Translations under genes and position numbers: made by a program
Notes under the pieces: model-generated
What the model was told of the DNA's origin: nothing
The model's database searches: none
What the model saw: the letters and a program-made list of their open reading frames with translations, nothing else
Assembly (NCBI GenBank): GCA_002753505.1
Contig: PEAG01000024.1
Coordinates: 1-42,836 of the forward strand
From: Magnetococcales bacterium HCHbin5
GTDB taxonomy: Bacteria; Pseudomonadota; Magnetococcia; Magnetococcales; Magnetaquicoccaceae
DNA length: 42,836 bases
Reading direction: 5' to 3'
In this document: positions 33,090 through 41,318 of the stretch, in pieces
Position numbering within the stretch: position 1 is the stretch's first letter
Layout: each line of letters opens with the position of its first letter

Positions 33090-35051
33090 ATGCCACTTTA
33101 TATTAATACCAACGTACCTTCCATGACCGTGCAGCGTTATATGTCGGCTGGTAATGACGGCTTGAACAAAGTGTTCGCGCGCCTCTCCTCCGGCTTGCGT
33201 ATCAATACGGCTGGTGACGATGCGGCAGGTTTGGGAATCACCAACCGCATGACGGCGCAGGTTCGGGGGTTGACCCAGGCCATTCGCAACGCCAACGATG
33301 GTATCTCGGTATCGCAAGTGGCGGAAGGTGCCATGGCGGAAGATGCCAACATGTTGCAGCGCATCAGCGAGCTGAGTGTACAGGCCGCCAATGCCACCAA
33401 CAGCGACGCGGACCGCCAGAGCTTGCAGGAAGAGACCCTGCAACTGTTGGCCGAGATCGAGCGCATCTCGCAGGAGACCGAGTTCAATGGCTGGAACATG
33501 TTGAATGGCCGCCAGGATCCCCTGGTTTTCCAGGTGGGGGCCAAAGAGAATCAGGTCATCACGGTCAACCTGGCTGATGCTCAGGCCAAAACCTTGCTGG
33601 CCCAGCCGGTGCGGGTGGATCCCAACAGCCCGGCCAGCCTGTTCAACCGCAAGGTGGAGGGATTGACCGTGACAGCACCCAATCCGCCGTTGGAGGGTTC
33701 CAAACTGTTTTCCTCCACGGTTGGTTCCATGGTCAATGCGGTTGCCAACGGTGATACCAGCCTGGCCGCCAGCCAGCCCTATACCAGCACGGTACTCTCC
33801 GCCAACGTGGCGCGCAATCTGGCCATCGTCGCCGGCGTCAACGAGACCGTGGCGGCCGAGGTGACCGATGCCACGGCTGCCGCTATCAGCACGGCGGCTG
33901 TGACCGCCCTGAAAGGGTTGAGTGCCAACCCCACCGAGGCAGAGGTGACGGCTGCCCTGGCAACCGCCAGCGATGAGGTCAAGGCAGCGGCCATCAATGC
34001 CGTAAAAGGGTTGACATCGGACGGAGTGACCAAAATTGCCGGTGGCAGCAACCGGGAAAATGTCATCGCTGCCGTGATCGCCGCCGAAAGCGTCGTGGAG
34101 CTGAACGCCGTCTTTGCCAATAATACCGACAAGGCGCGGGTTTTGGCGGCGGGCATGTATGCCGCCAACAAGGATTACAGTGCCACCGATGGGGTGCCGG
34201 AGGCCTATCAGACCCTGGCGGGTCAGGGGGGCGGTGCGATTGCCGGTGCATCCGATGCGGCCAATGTTCTGACCAACGGGGTAAAATCGGGTACCCTGGT
34301 CGTGGACGTGCCGGTGGGCAACGTGCTCAAAGTGATCAAGGCCTTCACCGAAGCCATCAGCAAGGGCAAGGATATGGATACGATTGCCCGGGAGGCGGTG
34401 GCGGCGGACGCCGGCACCAATGGCAAGAAAAATCTCACCTTTGAACAGGCAAAAATTTTGGCAGCGGCGGGCATTGCAGCTGCTCAGGCGGGTGGAACGG
34501 TGGCTCTGGCGGTGACAGCCGGGGTGAATATTGCAAAGGTTTTGGCGGCCCGTGATGCAACGGCGGCCGCGGCGGCTGCACCCAAAGCCGGGGAAAAGGT
34601 GACGGTACCCAGTTGGTTGATCAATACCAAGGGTCAGAACAGCTATCCTCCGGTGCCGTTGGTGGATGTGACCGGGAAAACCATTCCCACCGATCCAACC
34701 CTGGAGTTTGACCCCCCCAATACCGACGCCGGTGGTTCCAAGCCCTACAACCCGCCGTTGTCCGGTCAGAAGGCAGCCGGGCGGATGTTGAGTATTGTCA
34801 TGGATGCCATCAACCGGGTCTCCAGCACCCGGGGCGAGTTGGGGGCCATTCAGGGGCGTTTCACCTCCAACATCGCCAACCTGACCAATGTGGTGGAAAA
34901 TGTTTCGGCGGCCCGTTCCCGCATCCTGGATGCCGACATCGCGGCGGAGACGGCCAACCTGACCAAGTTGTCCATTTTGCAACAGGCCGGTACCGCCATC
35001 CTGGCCCAGGCCAACCAATTGCCCCAGTTGGCGTTGCAGTTGCTGAAATAG
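33090..35051 (+). CDS. fliC: Flagellin with large variable insertion
   Basis: 653 aa, filament subunit. The conserved N-terminal D0/D1 part (about 1-165) has LSSGLRINTAGDDAAGLGI and AIRNANDGISVSQVAEGAM. The C-terminal D1/D0 part (last ~88 residues) has LGAIQGRFTSNIANL and SRILDADIAAETANLTK. Between them is about 390 aa of Ala- and Val-rich, mostly helical sequence unlike usual beta-rich D2/D3 domains, ending in a Pro-rich stretch (NSYPPVPLVDV..FDPPNT). The insert would be exposed on the filament surface. GAGG precedes the ATG. Paired with a FliW gene on each side. Confidence 0.95.
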   Translation: MPLYINTNVPSMTVQRYMSAGNDGLNKVFARLSSGLRINTAGDDAAGLGITNRMTAQVRGLTQAIRNANDGISVSQVAEGAMAEDANMLQRISELSVQAANATNSDADRQSLQEETLQLLAEIERISQETEFNGWNMLNGRQDPLVFQVGAKENQVITVNLADAQAKTLLAQPVRVDPNSPASLFNRKVEGLTVTAPNPPLEGSKLFSSTVGSMVNAVANGDTSLAASQPYTSTVLSANVARNLAIVAGVNETVAAEVTDATAAAISTAAVTALKGLSANPTEAEVTAALATASDEVKAAAINAVKGLTSDGVTKIAGGSNRENVIAAVIAAESVVELNAVFANNTDKARVLAAGMYAANKDYSATDGVPEAYQTLAGQGGGAIAGASDAANVLTNGVKSGTLVVDVPVGNVLKVIKAFTEAISKGKDMDTIAREAVAADAGTNGKKNLTFEQAKILAAAGIAAAQAGGTVALAVTAGVNIAKVLAARDATAAAAAAPKAGEKVTVPSWLINTKGQNSYPPVPLVDVTGKTIPTDPTLEFDPPNTDAGGSKPYNPPLSGQKAAGRMLSIVMDAINRVSSTRGELGAIQGRFTSNIANLTNVVENVSAARSRILDADIAAETANLTKLSILQQAGTAILAQANQLPQLALQLLK

Positions 35052-35099
35052 TTTCAACGGTTAAAAACGTTTATAATGGCAGAGTTCGGGGAGAGAACG

Positions 35100-35588
35100 A
35101 TGAAGGTTCACGGTACACGGTTTGGTTCTCTGACGTTCGGGGAAGAGGATCTGATCCATTTGGAGGATGGCTTGATGGGGTTTCCCAACAGCAAGCGGTT
35201 TCTCTTGTTTCCGTATTCGGAAAATTCTGCCTTCTTCTGGCTGCAATCCGTCGACGAGCCGGAGGTGGCGTTCATTGTGGTCAATCCCTTTGAATTTTTT
35301 GCCAACCTGGACATTACCATCTCGGATGAGGATACCTTGAGCCTGGGCCTGCTGCGTGGAGAGGATGCCGAGGTGTTCAGCCTGGTCAATGTCCCGGATG
35401 ATCAACCGGAGGCGGTGCGCACCAATCTGGCCGCTCCGGTGGTGGTCAATACCTGCAATCGCAAGGGCAAGCAGATGTTGGTCAGAGAGTATTCGCCCCG
35501 CCAGCCCCTGATCCCGGTGGAGATGCGGCGTGGCGTCAAGGAACGGGCAATGCGGGGGTATCCCCAACAGCAGATGGTGGCGGTTTAG
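35100..35588 (+). CDS. fliW: Flagellar assembly factor FliW (second copy)
   Basis: 162 aa, clearly paralogous to the copy at 32491; most of GTRFGSLTFGEEDLIHLEDG, GLMGFPNSKRFLLFPY and FFWLQSVDEPEVAFIVVNPF is shared. Start at 35100 (MKVHGTRFG) has GGGGAGAG upstream; the in-frame ATG at 35076 has none. It lies between the long and short flagellins. The two copies differ mainly in their C-terminal tails, which may reflect preference for different flagellins (inference). Confidence 0.92.
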   Translation: MKVHGTRFGSLTFGEEDLIHLEDGLMGFPNSKRFLLFPYSENSAFFWLQSVDEPEVAFIVVNPFEFFANLDITISDEDTLSLGLLRGEDAEVFSLVNVPDDQPEAVRTNLAAPVVVNTCNRKGKQMLVREYSPRQPLIPVEMRRGVKERAMRGYPQQQMVAV

Positions 35589-35621
35589 GCTTGGTATCGG
35601 CACCCAAAAAAGGATGGAACC

Positions 35622-36545
35622 ATGGCACTGATCATCAATACCAATATCACCGCGATGAACGCACAGAGAAATTTGGCTGTCGTCACCGACGGGTTGACTA
35701 AAACCTTTCAGCGTTTGTCCTCAGGCATGCGGATCAATACCGCCATGGACGATGCGGCCGGGCTGGCTATTTCGACCCGTATGACCTCGCAAATCAAGGG
35801 GTTGTCCATGGCCATCCGCAATGCCAACGACGGCATTTCCATGGTTCAGGTGACCGAAGGGGCGATGGAAGAGACCATCAGTGCCCTGCAGCGTATCCGG
35901 GAGTTGGCTGTTCAGTCCGCCAATGGCACGTTGACCGATAACGACCGCAAGGATTTGCAGTTGGAGGTGGATCAACTGCTGGCTGAAATTCAACGCATCG
36001 CCAACGACACCCAGTTCAATGGCTTCACCCTGATGACCGGCAATTTTCTCTCCACCGCTTCCACCAGACGGATGGTGATTCAGGTGGGGGCCAGGGAGGG
36101 ACAGGCCATCTCGTTCTCCATTGGCGATATGAGATTGAGCGGGTTGGGGTTGGGTATGACCAGCCTCTGGAGCTATAACGCGACGACAGAGGAGAGCGCG
36201 CAAAAATTGTCGAGCGATGGCAGTACCGGCAAGCTGGGTTATCTCCCCCTGATCGCTACCCGTCTGGCGGCAGAGAGTGCCATCAATACCCTGGACAGCG
36301 TGTTGGATCGGGTGGTCAGACAGCGGTCCAATCTGGGTGCGGTGCAGACCCGCTTCACCTCGGTAATCGCCAACCTCAGCAATGTGGTGGAAAACATGTC
36401 AGCGGCCCGTTCCCGCATTCTGGATGCCGATATTGCGGCCGAGACGGCCAACTTGACCCAAAAAGCCATCCTGCAGCAGGCTGGTACAGCGGTGTTGGCC
36501 CAGGCCAACCAGCAACCCAAATTGGCGTTGCAACTGCTCAGTTAG
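35622..36545 (+). CDS. fliC: Short flagellin
   Basis: 307 aa, near the minimal flagellin size: D0/D1 N-terminus with LSSGMRINTAMDDAAGLAIS and AIRNANDGISMVQVTEGAM, a short middle, and C-terminus with LGAVQTRFTSVIANL and SRILDADIAAETANLTQ. It is close to the 653-aa flagellin at both ends but lacks its insert. AAGGATGG lies before the ATG. Located 33 bp after the second fliW. Confidence 0.96.
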   Translation: MALIINTNITAMNAQRNLAVVTDGLTKTFQRLSSGMRINTAMDDAAGLAISTRMTSQIKGLSMAIRNANDGISMVQVTEGAMEETISALQRIRELAVQSANGTLTDNDRKDLQLEVDQLLAEIQRIANDTQFNGFTLMTGNFLSTASTRRMVIQVGAREGQAISFSIGDMRLSGLGLGMTSLWSYNATTEESAQKLSSDGSTGKLGYLPLIATRLAAESAINTLDSVLDRVVRQRSNLGAVQTRFTSVIANLSNVVENMSAARSRILDADIAAETANLTQKAILQQAGTAVLAQANQQPKLALQLLS

Positions 36546-36642
36546 CCGGTTGGTTTGGCGGCGGGTTCCGATCGGCAAGGCTCGCCTGTTAATGGGATTT
36601 GGACGCGGAAAGGCTTTTTCTGTTCACTGTTTCCCTCTGTTG

Positions 36643-36650
36643 GCCGATAA
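36643..36650 (+). promoter_or_regulatory. Possible sigma-28 -10 element
   Basis: GCCGATAA equals the FliA (sigma-28) -10 octamer and lies 62 nt upstream of the next flagellar-cluster gene, but no TAAA-type -35 is found at 15 nt. An octamer is expected about once by chance in a window of this size, so this is only suggestive. Confidence 0.25.
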
Positions 36651-36711
36651 TGCCTGTATGGGTGTCGGTTGCTTGTCTGGTCTTTGGTTGTATGGCGAGG
36701 AGTGTGTCACC

Positions 36712-37086
36712 ATGGGCGTATTGGGCTTCGGTCGTTTGGTTGCGGACAGTGGCTGTGAGGTGTCGAAGAAGGGTGTCGCCGGGCAGTTGCTGGGGGTTGC
36801 ACAGCACTGGGGCGAAGCGGCAGATCTTGCCGGGTCGGCTCAACAGGAGCCGGGGGTTGCGACCCTGTACTCTTTGCTGGATGAGGCCAACCAACTGCTG
36901 GATCGCCTGTCAACTGTAGAGGTGCAGGCGGCGGCAGACGGCGCAACCCTGAGCCTGCGGGTCGGGGATGAGCAGGTGGGGACGTTGTCCGATGGAGAGG
37001 CCAGGGTGTTGCTGGGGAAGGTGCGGTTGTTGCAGCGTCTGTTGACGCTCGATACCCCTTCGACCGTTGTGGGCGCACCCAACTGA
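36712..37086 (+). CDS. Hypothetical protein in the flagellar cluster, before fliD
   Basis: 124 aa, not recognised. Position (after flagellin, before fliD) is that of flaG in many bacteria, but the typical FlaG C-terminal motif is absent. Seen: a Gly/Val-rich N-terminus, a helix around TLYSLLDEANQLLDRLS, and a C-terminal TLSLRVGDEQVGTLSDGEA strand pair with a helix. Start at 36712 is chosen from GAGGAG 10 nt upstream; the frame is open upstream to a TTG at 36550. FliD follows after 19 bp. Confidence 0.6.
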   Translation: MGVLGFGRLVADSGCEVSKKGVAGQLLGVAQHWGEAADLAGSAQQEPGVATLYSLLDEANQLLDRLSTVEVQAAADGATLSLRVGDEQVGTLSDGEARVLLGKVRLLQRLLTLDTPSTVVGAPN

Positions 37087-37105
37087 GTCAATAGAGGAGA
37101 GAATC

Positions 37106-38599
37106 ATGCCTGCTATGCAGATTGGTGGATTGGCCACAGGTTTGCCTTCGGATCTGGTGGATCAGTTGATGCAGGCGCAGCAGACGCGCCTGAAGAGTTA
37201 TCAGAACGACAAGCTGAAAATTGCCGATCAACAGTCTGGCTATACGGCTTTCCAGACCAAGCTGACAGAACTCTCCAGCAAGGCGGCCGCCCTGCAGGAT
37301 GCCTCCGCCTGGGCACCCCATACCGTCACCAGCTCCAATACGGACAAGGTGACCGCGACAGCCATCGACTCGGCCACATCGGGGACGCATACGGTCTATG
37401 TGGCGCAGTTGGCCACCAATGACACCTTTGTCCTGGGGGATGCGACACTGACGGCGGGGTCCGGGGTGAGCAGTTCGACCGATACCATGGTGGCGGGTTC
37501 CGCTTTCTCGTTCACCTACAATGGCACCACCTATGGCACCAGTGCCGGCACGACCGGTTTTACCGATCTGAGTGGCAAGTCGCTGTCCGATATCGCCGGG
37601 TTGATCAACGGCATCGATTATGGCACCAGCGAGGGGGTGGCGGCCAGCGTCATGTATGACGGTGGAGCCTATCGCCTGGTGTTGACGGCCAGGGACAGCG
37701 GGCAAAACAGTGGGGCGGCCCGGTTGGCTGTCGGGGCGGACACCAGCATGAATTTTGCCACCAGCGGTCTCCTGACCGGTTTCAAGAACACCGTGCCAGC
37801 CCAGAACGCCATCTTCAGCCTGGATGGTGTCAATGTGACCAGCACCAGCAATGCCCCCTCGGATGTCTTGACCGGAGTGACCTTGCTGCTGAAGACGACG
37901 ACGACGGGGGCCACAGCGCAGGATACCAATGCCGACGGCATCAACGATGCCATGCTGTCGACGGGTACCGAGCCCGTGGTCATCACGGTTGCCAACGATA
38001 CCGCTACTGTCAAGACAAATCTCAACTCTTTTGTCGATGCCTACAACGCGGTTGTGGATTTTGTGACCAAGTACAGCAGCGATGGCCCGCTTTCCGGCTC
38101 CTCGTTGCTCCGCAGTGTGTTGGGTCAGTTGCGCAATACCTTGAATGGTCGCACCCACAAGGTGGGAGCGACCAGCGACACCGATTTTCTCTCCCGCTCC
38201 ACGCTGGCCGAATTCGGCATGCGTACCGATTCCAAAACCGGAAAAATCAGTTTTAATGGAGCTTCCCTGGACGACGCCCTCAAAAACGATTACAGTGGTC
38301 TGGCTGCGTTGTTCACCAATACCCAGTCCAAGGTGGGAACAGGCAAAAATGCCGGCTTGGCATACCGTTTTGATGCGCTGATCAAGGGGGTAACCAACAG
38401 TGTCACGGGCAGTTTGACGGCCCAGACCAGTGGCTTGCGCTCCAGAACGGCGCGGCTGGACAAGGATATTGATCGGGAAAACAATCGGTTGGACAAGGTG
38501 AGACAACAGCTCACTCTCAAGTATTCCAACCTGGAGCAGATGGTCAGTAAAATGAACAGTGCGGGCAGTGCCATGAGTTCGGCTCTCTCCAAACTGTAA
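37106..38599 (+). CDS. fliD: Flagellar filament cap protein
   Basis: 497 aa, HAP2, which caps the filament and helps flagellin polymerise. N-terminus QIGGLATGLPSDLVDQLMQ is the FliD_N signature. The middle has beta-rich Thr/Ser/Gly segments. The C-terminus has LAEFGMRTDSKTGKISF and a coiled coil (ARLDKDIDRENNRLDKVRQQ). Start at 37106 is set by AGAGGAGAG; the upstream GTG at 37067 lies within the previous gene. Two fliS genes follow, as usual. Confidence 0.95.
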   Translation: MPAMQIGGLATGLPSDLVDQLMQAQQTRLKSYQNDKLKIADQQSGYTAFQTKLTELSSKAAALQDASAWAPHTVTSSNTDKVTATAIDSATSGTHTVYVAQLATNDTFVLGDATLTAGSGVSSSTDTMVAGSAFSFTYNGTTYGTSAGTTGFTDLSGKSLSDIAGLINGIDYGTSEGVAASVMYDGGAYRLVLTARDSGQNSGAARLAVGADTSMNFATSGLLTGFKNTVPAQNAIFSLDGVNVTSTSNAPSDVLTGVTLLLKTTTTGATAQDTNADGINDAMLSTGTEPVVITVANDTATVKTNLNSFVDAYNAVVDFVTKYSSDGPLSGSSLLRSVLGQLRNTLNGRTHKVGATSDTDFLSRSTLAEFGMRTDSKTGKISFNGASLDDALKNDYSGLAALFTNTQSKVGTGKNAGLAYRFDALIKGVTNSVTGSLTAQTSGLRSRTARLDKDIDRENNRLDKVRQQLTLKYSNLEQMVSKMNSAGSAMSSALSKL

Positions 38600-38638
38600 A
38601 CACGGTGCGTTTGTCGGCGTTATAAGGGCAGTAAAGGC

Positions 38639-39010
38639 ATGGATATGGAAGTGCGTGACGTGGGCGAGGATGTGATTCAGAATCTCTCCCCATTGGAGGT
38701 GTTGATTCAGTTGTATGAAGGTGCCATCCAGTTTCTGGAGCGGTCTGCGGCGGCCTGCGAAGAGGGGCAGGTGGATGAGTTCAAGGCAGCGTTGGGGCGT
38801 GGCCAGCGTATCATCGAAGAGTTTCAACGGACGCTGGATTTCAGCCAGGGGGGTGGCGTTTCTGAACAGCTGAACGAGTTGTATGAGTTTATGTTGGAAA
38901 ACCTGACCCAGGCGGGGTTGACGCATGATGCCCAGTATATCCGGTTGGTGATCGGGCATTTGACGACGCTGCTGGATGGATGGCGGAGTGCCATGAGATC
39001 GACGGATTGA
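38639..39010 (+). CDS. fliS: Flagellar export chaperone FliS (first copy)
   Basis: 123 aa, four-helix protein that binds the flagellin C-terminus and prevents premature polymerisation. Seen: SPLEVLIQLYEGAIQFLERSA, a central ALGRGQRIIEEFQRTLDF and ELYEFMLENLTQA, all FliS-like. AAGGG is 10 nt upstream; the ATG at 38645 is an alternative start. Related to the next gene but clearly diverged. Confidence 0.9.
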   Translation: MDMEVRDVGEDVIQNLSPLEVLIQLYEGAIQFLERSAAACEEGQVDEFKAALGRGQRIIEEFQRTLDFSQGGGVSEQLNELYEFMLENLTQAGLTHDAQYIRLVIGHLTTLLDGWRSAMRSTD

Positions 39011-39022
39011 TAAAGGGTTGCC

Positions 39023-39457
39023 ATGTCGTATGGTCTGCGCAGCTATAAGACATCTCGGGCGAACACCGCCTCGCGGGAAGATCTGCTGATCCTCCTGTAC
39101 GAGGGTGCCATTCGCTTTCTGGAGCGTTCCATCGCCGAGATGGAGGCCAAAAATCTGAGCGAACACAAGATGTATTTGCGTCGTGGTCTTGCCATCATTG
39201 CCGAGTTGCAAAACACCCTGAATTTTGAAAAAGGCGAAGAGTTGGCGGTACAGCTGTTTGATCTCTATGGCTTCATGATCAACCAGTTGACCAAGGCCAA
39301 TGTTACCCAGGACATGTCTCACATTCGTGTTGTGATCAGCAATATGAACACCCTCCTGGAGGGTTGGCGCGAGGCGGTGCGTCAGGTCAAGTTGGGGCAG
39401 GATGGGGCGAGTGAAGAGCCGGATCCGTTGCGGCGTCTGGTCGGTGGGGTGGCATGA
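39023..39457 (+). CDS. fliS: Flagellar export chaperone FliS (second copy)
   Basis: 144 aa. The N-terminal SYKTSRANTASREDLLILLYEGAIRFLERS is a closer FliS match than the first copy, with YLRRGLAIIAELQNTLNF and DLYGFMINQLTKA following. AAGGG precedes the ATG at good spacing. Its stop overlaps the next gene (ATGA). Two FliS copies alongside two flagellins of different size suggest division of labour (inference). Confidence 0.93.
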   Translation: MSYGLRSYKTSRANTASREDLLILLYEGAIRFLERSIAEMEAKNLSEHKMYLRRGLAIIAELQNTLNFEKGEELAVQLFDLYGFMINQLTKANVTQDMSHIRVVISNMNTLLEGWREAVRQVKLGQDGASEEPDPLRRLVGGVA

Positions 39458-39807
39458 GGGCTATCCTCTCCCAGTTGGAGGCCATTCTGGACCGGTTGGC
39501 TCAGCCGGAGCGTCTGTCGGCTGAGGAGGTGGGGTTTCTGCTGCGGGATTGGGACACGGCGATGGCCTGCCTGGAGGGTTTCCCGGAGAGTGCGGCCGCG
39601 GCGGCTTTGGCTCCAGGGGAGAAACTCTATCTGCGTGTCTGGTTGCAGCGTATTCTGGAGCGGTTGCCGGTGGTGCAGGATCTGTTGGTTGTTCATAAAT
39701 CTGACCTTGCCAAACAGCTTTTTTCCGAAAATCGGCGGTTGAAATCGCTCAATAGCCGCTACTCTGCTGAATTCTGGGGCAACTCCCGGTTGCAGCAGAA
39801 GGTCTGA
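39454..39807 (+). CDS. Hypothetical flagellar protein, possible FliT/FlgN-type chaperone
   Basis: 117 aa, predicted almost entirely helical, with leucine-rich amphipathic stretches (ILSQLEAILDRLAQPERL; WLQRILERLPVVQDLLVV) and a charged C-terminal helix. Size and its 4-nt overlap with fliS match where fliT is often found, but similarity to FliT cannot be shown by eye. Last gene of the flagellar run. Confidence 0.6.
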   Translation: MRAILSQLEAILDRLAQPERLSAEEVGFLLRDWDTAMACLEGFPESAAAAALAPGEKLYLRVWLQRILERLPVVQDLLVVHKSDLAKQLFSENRRLKSLNSRYSAEFWGNSRLQQKV

Positions 39808-39915
39808 CTTTCCCTCCTGAAGTAAAGCCTGCAAAAAACAAATAGTCCATGGGTTTGGGGAGGCGGGTTGCGGCCTCTTCCGCAGTCGAGGCTGATAACC
39901 GGGTGTGGTGTGGGG

Positions 39916-40566
39916 ATGGATCCTGTCCTGTTGCTGGAAAATCTTGCCTGGGATGGGGTCATGCATCATTCCGGTGCGCCGTTGTTGCGTGCCGTGACCT
40001 GGGGGATTGCTGCGGGTGAGCGGTGGGCGGTGGTGGGTCCGGAGGGGTGTGGCAAGAGTACGTTGTTGCGTTTGATGGCTGGTTTGCTGGTTCCGACGCA
40101 GGGGGCGGTTTGGTTGAATGGGCAACCGTGTGCCAGTGTGGTCAATCGGGCGGCTGCGATGGGGGTACTGTTTGGAGATCCGGCGGCCCGTTTTTTGACT
40201 CCGGTGGTGTGGGAGGAGGTGGCCTTGACCCCCAGTTATTATGGACTGGCGGGGGATCTGTTGCAGCAGCGGGTGGTGGAGGCGTTGCAGCGGGTGGGTT
40301 TGTCGGCGGCGTGGGGGCGGCGCGAGTTGGCCACTTTGTCGGCGGCCCAGGCGGCGCGGGTGGCGTTGGCGGCGGTTCTGGTGATGCGGCCGTCGTTGTT
40401 GTTGTGGGATGAGCCGGGGGCGCAGCTTTCCGAGTCGGGGGAGTTGGCGTTGGCGCAGCAGTTGCGGGATATGACCAGTGTGGTTTTTACCAGTCGCATG
40501 GCGCGGGCCAAGTTGTTTGCGGATCGTTTGGTCTGGTTGGAGGAGGGGGAGTTGCGGTTTCTGTGA
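39916..40566 (+). CDS. Energy-coupling-factor-type ABC transporter ATPase
   Basis: 216 aa. Walker A GPEGCGKST, a Q-loop region GVLFGDPAARFLTP resembling the F-x-(N/D)P of EcfA/CbiO ATPases, and Walker B SLLLWDEPG. The signature is LSAAQAARVALA rather than LSGGQ-x-x-R. No permease or substrate-binding gene is adjacent, so the partner must be elsewhere or the role differs. Start at ATG 39916 fits homologues; the TTG at 39868 with GGGGAGG upstream is an alternative that adds 16 residues. Confidence 0.8.
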   Translation: MDPVLLLENLAWDGVMHHSGAPLLRAVTWGIAAGERWAVVGPEGCGKSTLLRLMAGLLVPTQGAVWLNGQPCASVVNRAAAMGVLFGDPAARFLTPVVWEEVALTPSYYGLAGDLLQQRVVEALQRVGLSAAWGRRELATLSAAQAARVALAAVLVMRPSLLLWDEPGAQLSESGELALAQQLRDMTSVVFTSRMARAKLFADRLVWLEEGELRFL

Positions 40567-40574
40567 AATTTTTT

Positions 40575-41238
40575 TTAATCTTTTAAAACGATTGCAGGGG
40601 TCCGGGGACCGTCACGGTCCCCGGTGGGGTGCAGGGGCAAAGCCCCATATGCGCTAACATGATGACCACGCCCATGTTTTTTCTAATCTTTTTAAACAAT
40701 TGCAGGGGTCCGGGGACCGTCACGGTCCCCGGTGGGGTGCAGGGGCGAAGCCCCTGCATGTAAGGGCGCGCTTTCCCAGAAGCCCATTTGCGCAGCAAAT
40801 GGGCGCAGCGCGCCCAAAACGCCCCGCAGGGGCACTGCTGGAGGGCGGCAGCCCGACCGAGAGCGGGCCAAATTGGGCGTGGCTTGGAAAAAAAATCGTT
40901 CCTGGCCTTGTATCGGAAAAAAACTGAATATCCGAACCTTCTGCTTTCTTATCCAAGCATTTTCCGTAACATAACCGTGCGAGTCGGGCTGCCGCCCTCC
41001 CAAGGTCGCCCCTGCGGGGCGGTTTTGGGCGCGTTGCGCAAATTTTCTGCGAAAATTTGCTTTGGGAAAACGCGCCGTTCATGCAGGGGCTTTGCCCCTG
41101 CACCCCACTGGGGAGCGTGACGCTCCCCAGACCCCTGCAATTGTTTAAAAGCACATCATCACCATGTTGCGTATATAAGCTGGGGAGCGTGACGTTGCCC
41201 GGACCCCTGCAATCGTTTAAAAGCACATCATCACCATG
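40575..41238. repeat. Composite palindromic element between the ABC ATPase and the M16 peptidase
   Basis: Left arm: two tandem units whose gcagggg cores start at 40594 and 40702 (again 108 bp apart), sharing the gctaacatgatg.. spacer of the 4962 array. The arm then continues to agggcggcagcccgacc near 40858. Linker about 40870-40982. Inverted right arm (40983-41150) with caaatttt/gaaaatttg and ggggagcgt/acgctcccc stems. A final partial unit (41151-41238) repeats aaaagcacatcatcaccatg twice around a broken stem. Confidence 0.9.
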
Positions 41239-41318
41239 TTTCTTTCAGGACAATCATCCATTTCTCAGGTATAATCCCCGCTTTCTGTTGGCATTTTCCT
41301 AACTGGCCGGTATATACC

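Noticed and set aside
33072-35057. 661-codon open frame on the minus strand opposite the long flagellin
   Set aside because: Shadow of the flagellin's biased codons; no recognisable domain.
37088-39322. 744-codon open frame on the minus strand opposite fliD and fliS
   Set aside because: Composition (His/Gln/Arg-rich) is that of an antisense shadow; the plus strand encodes clearly recognisable proteins across it.
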